Position numbers and translations under genes: made by a program
Notes under the pieces: model-generated
The model's database searches: none
The model's input: the letters and a program-made list of their open reading frames with translations, nothing else
Told to the model about the DNA's origin: nothing
Part shown: positions 6,465 to 8,427 of the stretch, one piece after another
Layout: each line of letters starts with the position of its first letter
Numbering within the stretch: position 1 is the first letter of the stretch
Assembly: GCA_014380605.1 (NCBI GenBank)
Contig: JACMJO010000511.1
Location: 1 to 8,427, forward strand
Reading direction: 5' to 3'
Length of the DNA stretch: 8,427 bases
Source of the DNA: Fimbriimonadaceae bacterium
GTDB taxonomy: Bacteria; Armatimonadota; Fimbriimonadia; Fimbriimonadales; Fimbriimonadaceae

Positions 6465-6470
6465 AGGAGG
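6465..6470 (+). promoter_or_regulatory. Strong Shine-Dalgarno AGGAGG
   Basis: AGGAGG is followed by 5 nt and then the ATG at 6476. It is the only textbook ribosome site in the window. It fixes the start of the second lipoprotein and rules out the longer open frame that begins at 6269. Confidence 0.85.
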
Positions 6471-6475
6471 TTCAT

Positions 6476-6925
6476 ATGAACAAACTCAACGCGGTGCTGC
6501 TTGGCACCGTGCTTTCGCTTACCATCCTAACGGTAGGGTGTGATCCGAAGGCCGCCGCCGCTTCAAGCGGTATCGAAATCGTTTCGATTAAGCTCGACGA
6601 CTGGACCAATCCCAAAGATGGGAAGGTCTATGTGGTCGCGCTTCCAACCTGGAAAAACAACGGCAAAGAAGACGTTCGCCAGGTCACTTTCATGGCCGCC
6701 ATCAAAGGCGAGGAGGCCACCCAACCGAAAAACGATCTGAGCGAGCCGCAATTCTATGGTGGAGTCGTGGAACCCGGCACGACCGTCGAACCCAAAAGGG
6801 TTCCCGAAGACGGCGTGGTGATTGGTGAAAAGGAGACCTTCAAAGAGCTGACTGCAGACTCGGTCGAAATCTCCGCGATTGCCTCAGGTACAGACTACGT
6901 TCCGCCGAAGAAGTCGGACGTCTGA
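6476..6925 (+). CDS. Small hypothetical lipoprotein
   Basis: This is a 149-residue predicted lipoprotein. The signal peptide MNKLNAVLLGTVLSLTILTVGC ends in the lipobox LTVGC, so C22 would be lipidated; D23 follows it, which in Enterobacteria favours inner-membrane retention. After an Ala/Ser linker the mature part looks like a compact beta-sandwich: IEIVSIKLDDW, VYVVALPTWKNNG, VRQVTFMAAIKG, FYGGVVEPGTTVEP, then SVEISAIASG. The order conserved strand, WKNNG-type turn, strand and EPGTT resembles small FxLYD/DUF-type domains found in many lipoproteins, but I cannot assign a family. The start is fixed by AGGAGG at 6465-6470. The upstream leader contains a palindrome and a CTCCTCC stretch that could pair with that ribosome site. 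It ends 76 nt before the dehydrogenase gene. Function is unknown. Confidence 0.8.
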   Translation: MNKLNAVLLGTVLSLTILTVGCDPKAAAASSGIEIVSIKLDDWTNPKDGKVYVVALPTWKNNGKEDVRQVTFMAAIKGEEATQPKNDLSEPQFYGGVVEPGTTVEPKRVPEDGVVIGEKETFKELTADSVEISAIASGTDYVPPKKSDV

Positions 6926-6937
6926 ACTGGGATCAAA

Positions 6938-6973
6938 GGATTGGAGGGTCAGGGAAACCTAATTCTTCAATCC
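6938..6973 (+). terminator. Hairpin between lipoprotein and dehydrogenase genes
   Basis: GGATTGGAG (6938-6946) pairs with CTTCAATCC (6965-6973) over 9 bp with one G-U pair. Inside, after a symmetric 4x4 internal loop, AGG-GAAA-CCT (6951-6960) forms a short stem with a GNRA tetraloop. No U-tract follows, so termination of the lipoprotein transcript is plausible but not shown. Confidence 0.3.
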
Positions 6974-6987
6974 CCAACGCTCTGAGA

Positions 6988-6993
6988 TAAACT
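6988..6993 (+). promoter_or_regulatory. Candidate -10 hexamer for the dehydrogenase gene
   Basis: TAAACT lies 8 nt before the ATG at 7002, the same spacing as the TACATT before the 5455 gene. No Shine-Dalgarno is present in the intervening CTCACCCA. No good -35 box is visible. If used, the transcript would be leaderless or nearly so. Confidence 0.3.
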
Positions 6994-7001
6994 CTCACCC
7001 A

Positions 7002-8213
7002 ATGAAGGTTTTGGTGGCGGACAAGTTTGAGCAGAGTGGATTGGATGGATTGAACGGCCTAGGCGTCGAGGTCCAGTACAACCCTGATCTCGCTGACGAA
7101 ACGCTCGGCCAAGCATTGAAAGAGACCCAGGCCGATGTCCTGGTGGTCCGATCCACCAAGGTCACGGAAGCCATGATGGAGGGCTCCAAGCTTGGCGTCA
7201 TTATCCGGGCAGGCGCGGGTTACAACACCATCGACGTAGCGGCTGCAAGCAATCGGGGAATCCTCGTCACCAACTGCCCCGGCAAGAACAGCCAAGCCGT
7301 TGCCGAACTTGCGTTCGGGCTGATCTTAGCCTTAGACCGCCACATTCCCGACAATGTCGCCGAGCTTAGGGCGGGAAGGTGGAACAAAAAGAAATACTCC
7401 AAGGCCAAAGGCGTTTATGGTCGGACTCTTGGCCTGATCGGCATGGGCAAGATCAGCCAGGAGATGATTCCCCGGGCGAAATCCTTTGGAATGAATGTCG
7501 TGGCCTACTCGCGATGGATCACTCCCGATATCGCGGCCGCGCTGGGAATCGGTCGCGCTTCCTCCCTTGAGGAACTGGCCGCAATGAGCGATGTGGTCTC
7601 TGTTCACGTCTCATTAACCTCCGAGACGAAGAACTCGCTCGGGGCGAAGTTCTTCTCTAAGATGAAGACGGGGGCGTACTTCGTCAACACCAGCCGTGGA
7701 GAGGTGGTCGACCAGGTGTCGCTCCTGAAGGCGATCGAGGAGAAGGGAATTCTTGCCGGACTGGACGTGTTTGAGGACGAGCCAACCGGTGGGGAGGGCG
7801 ACTATCAAGGCGTGTTAAAGGACAATCCAAACGTCTACTGCACCCACCACATCGGCGCATCGACAGATCAAGCGCAAGAGGCAGTGGCGGCAGAGACGGT
7901 TCGCATCGTCCGCGAGTACAAGACCACCGGCGTTGTGCCAAATGTCGTGAACATCAAGAAAGCGGAGGTCGCGACTCACCTGCTGGTGGTTCGACACTTG
8001 GACAAGGTCGGCGTCCTGGCGCATGTGTTGGGTGTGTTAAAGGACGAGGGCGTCAGCGTTCAGGAAATGGAGAACATAGTGCTCGGCGGCGCGAAGTCGG
8101 CGATTGCGCAGATTTCGTTGGACAAGGAGCCGTCGCCCGATGCGTTGCTGAAAATCAAGCTGAACGACAACATATTTGACGCCAGTGTGTTCCCGATCGA
8201 AAAGTCTTCGTAG
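7002..8213 (+). CDS. serA: D-3-phosphoglycerate dehydrogenase with ACT domain
   Basis: This 403-residue D-2-hydroxyacid dehydrogenase is most likely the enzyme that oxidises 3-phosphoglycerate to phosphohydroxypyruvate, the first step of serine synthesis. The N-terminal substrate domain includes VVRSTKVT (48-55), IRAGAGYNTIDV (68-79) and NCPGKNSQAVAELAFGLILA (91-110). The nucleotide domain begins at GLIGMGKIS (144-152). The catalytic residues are R232 (NTSRGEVVD), E260 (DVFEDEP) and H283 (HHIGAST). A C-terminal ACT domain at about 325-400 (LLVVRHLDKVGVLAHVLGVL) probably gives allosteric control by serine. Two positions are odd. The usual GxGxxG ends in S152 rather than Gly. The acid that normally binds the NAD ribose after strand 2 is replaced by S170-R171 (VVAYSRW), which may favour NADP(H). 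The start is ATG 7002 without a ribosome site. A related dehydrogenase with another substrate cannot be excluded. Confidence 0.88.
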   Translation: MKVLVADKFEQSGLDGLNGLGVEVQYNPDLADETLGQALKETQADVLVVRSTKVTEAMMEGSKLGVIIRAGAGYNTIDVAAASNRGILVTNCPGKNSQAVAELAFGLILALDRHIPDNVAELRAGRWNKKKYSKAKGVYGRTLGLIGMGKISQEMIPRAKSFGMNVVAYSRWITPDIAAALGIGRASSLEELAAMSDVVSVHVSLTSETKNSLGAKFFSKMKTGAYFVNTSRGEVVDQVSLLKAIEEKGILAGLDVFEDEPTGGEGDYQGVLKDNPNVYCTHHIGASTDQAQEAVAAETVRIVREYKTTGVVPNVVNIKKAEVATHLLVVRHLDKVGVLAHVLGVLKDEGVSVQEMENIVLGGAKSAIAQISLDKEPSPDALLKIKLNDNIFDASVFPIEKSS

Positions 8214-8238
8214 GTCCTGGAACAAATCTGCAGTTGCC

Positions 8239-8260
8239 CAGTCCTATCGCTAGAGGACTG
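8239..8260 (+). other. Hairpin overlapping the sigma-factor start
   Basis: CAGTCCT (8239-8245) and AGGACTG (8254-8260) form a perfect 7-bp stem with an 8-nt loop. The right arm covers the only ribosome-site-like bases (GAGG, 8253-8256) and the first base of the GTG start codon at 8260. It may act as a translational control hairpin, or it may be the 3' hairpin of the dehydrogenase transcript; no U-tract follows. Confidence 0.45.
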
Positions 8261-8427
8261 TGACGACTCTCGCCGATGGTCGGACTCAAACCGACCCAAT
8301 ATGGGATCACTGCAATCGGAAAAGCTCCGCTTGGCCAGATGATGTTTTAGCAGGTCACCGCCCAACTATCGAAGGCTATATCAAGAGCCGAGCCCGAACT
8401 CGCGAGGACGCCGAAGACCTTGTCCAA
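8260..8427 (+). CDS. ECF-like RNA polymerase sigma factor, 3' end missing
   Basis: Fifty-six codons are visible and the frame runs off the right edge. Residues 36 onward read HRPTIEGYIKSRARTREDAEDLVQ, the typical start of sigma-70 region 2 in ECF sigma factors: a helix with Y-I-x-S-R, then the conserved D-A-E-D-L-V-Q before the core-RNA-polymerase-binding part. GTG at 8260 is the only usable start, because an in-frame TAG lies at 8251-8253 and no other start codon occurs in the visible frame. The 35-residue N-terminal lead (TTLADGRTQTDPIWDHC) is less typical. The gene lies 46 nt after the dehydrogenase stop. Its start is overlapped by a hairpin, and GAGG at 8253-8256 gives a short 3-nt spacing. 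Regulon and anti-sigma partner are not visible. Confidence 0.72.
   Translation, partial: MTTLADGRTQTDPIWDHCNRKSSAWPDDVLAGHRPTIEGYIKSRARTREDAEDLVQ

Noticed and set aside
6269..6475. Upstream extension of the 6476 lipoprotein
   Set aside because: The AGGAGG 5 nt before 6476 and the N-terminal lipobox signal fix the start. The upstream part crosses repeats and the palindrome.

Overview
The window is chromosomal DNA from a bacterium of moderate G+C content. It holds ten protein genes (two cut by the window edges) and one tRNA gene. Two lipoproteins with clear lipoboxes, an exported-type beta-propeller protein, a TerC/YgdQ membrane protein and an ECF-type sigma factor suggest an envelope-rich free-living heterotroph. 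The mix resembles Armatimonadota (Fimbriimonas-like) genomes, but that placement is a weak impression and nothing here proves it. I see no phage, transposase, CRISPR array or resistance gene.

Left block, plus strand (1-3613). The 3' part of a VPS10/sortilin-like BNR-repeat beta-propeller gene is followed after 6 nt by two small membrane-protein genes that overlap as ATGA. A 44-nt gap then leads to a TerC-family gene (YgdQ type). The two small membrane proteins are divergent tandem paralogs: their conserved E-P, V-P-x3-W and W-x3-PLI motifs fall at identical residue numbers. The four genes could be one transcription unit.

Middle block, minus strand (3619-5414). A ChaN-like (DUF399, Tiki/ChaN haem-binding superfamily) gene is followed by an aldo/keto reductase gene. 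They are joined by TAATG, where the stop and start codons share one base, so translation is probably coupled. The block converges on TerC over a 5-nt gap with a hairpin in the shared end.

Right block (5455-8427). A small lipoprotein gene, divergent from chaN across only 40 bp, converges on a tRNA-Leu(CAA) gene on the minus strand. Between them lies a 142-bp element bounded by perfect 25-bp inverted repeats, each arm containing its own small hairpin. Next come a G/T-rich degenerate repeat tract, a palindrome, a second lipoprotein with a strong AGGAGG ribosome site, and a phosphoglycerate dehydrogenase with an ACT domain (serA-like). The dehydrogenase has an unusual cofactor-binding loop. The start of an ECF-like sigma factor follows; its GTG codon sits in the base of a hairpin.

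The main points for a second look are the inverted-repeat element at 5982-6123, the paralogous membrane-protein pair, the altered Rossmann motif of the dehydrogenase, the hairpin over the sigma-factor start, and three genes that lack a Shine-Dalgarno but have a -10-like hexamer 6-8 nt before the ATG, which could mean leaderless mRNAs. No clearly new multi-gene system is evident.
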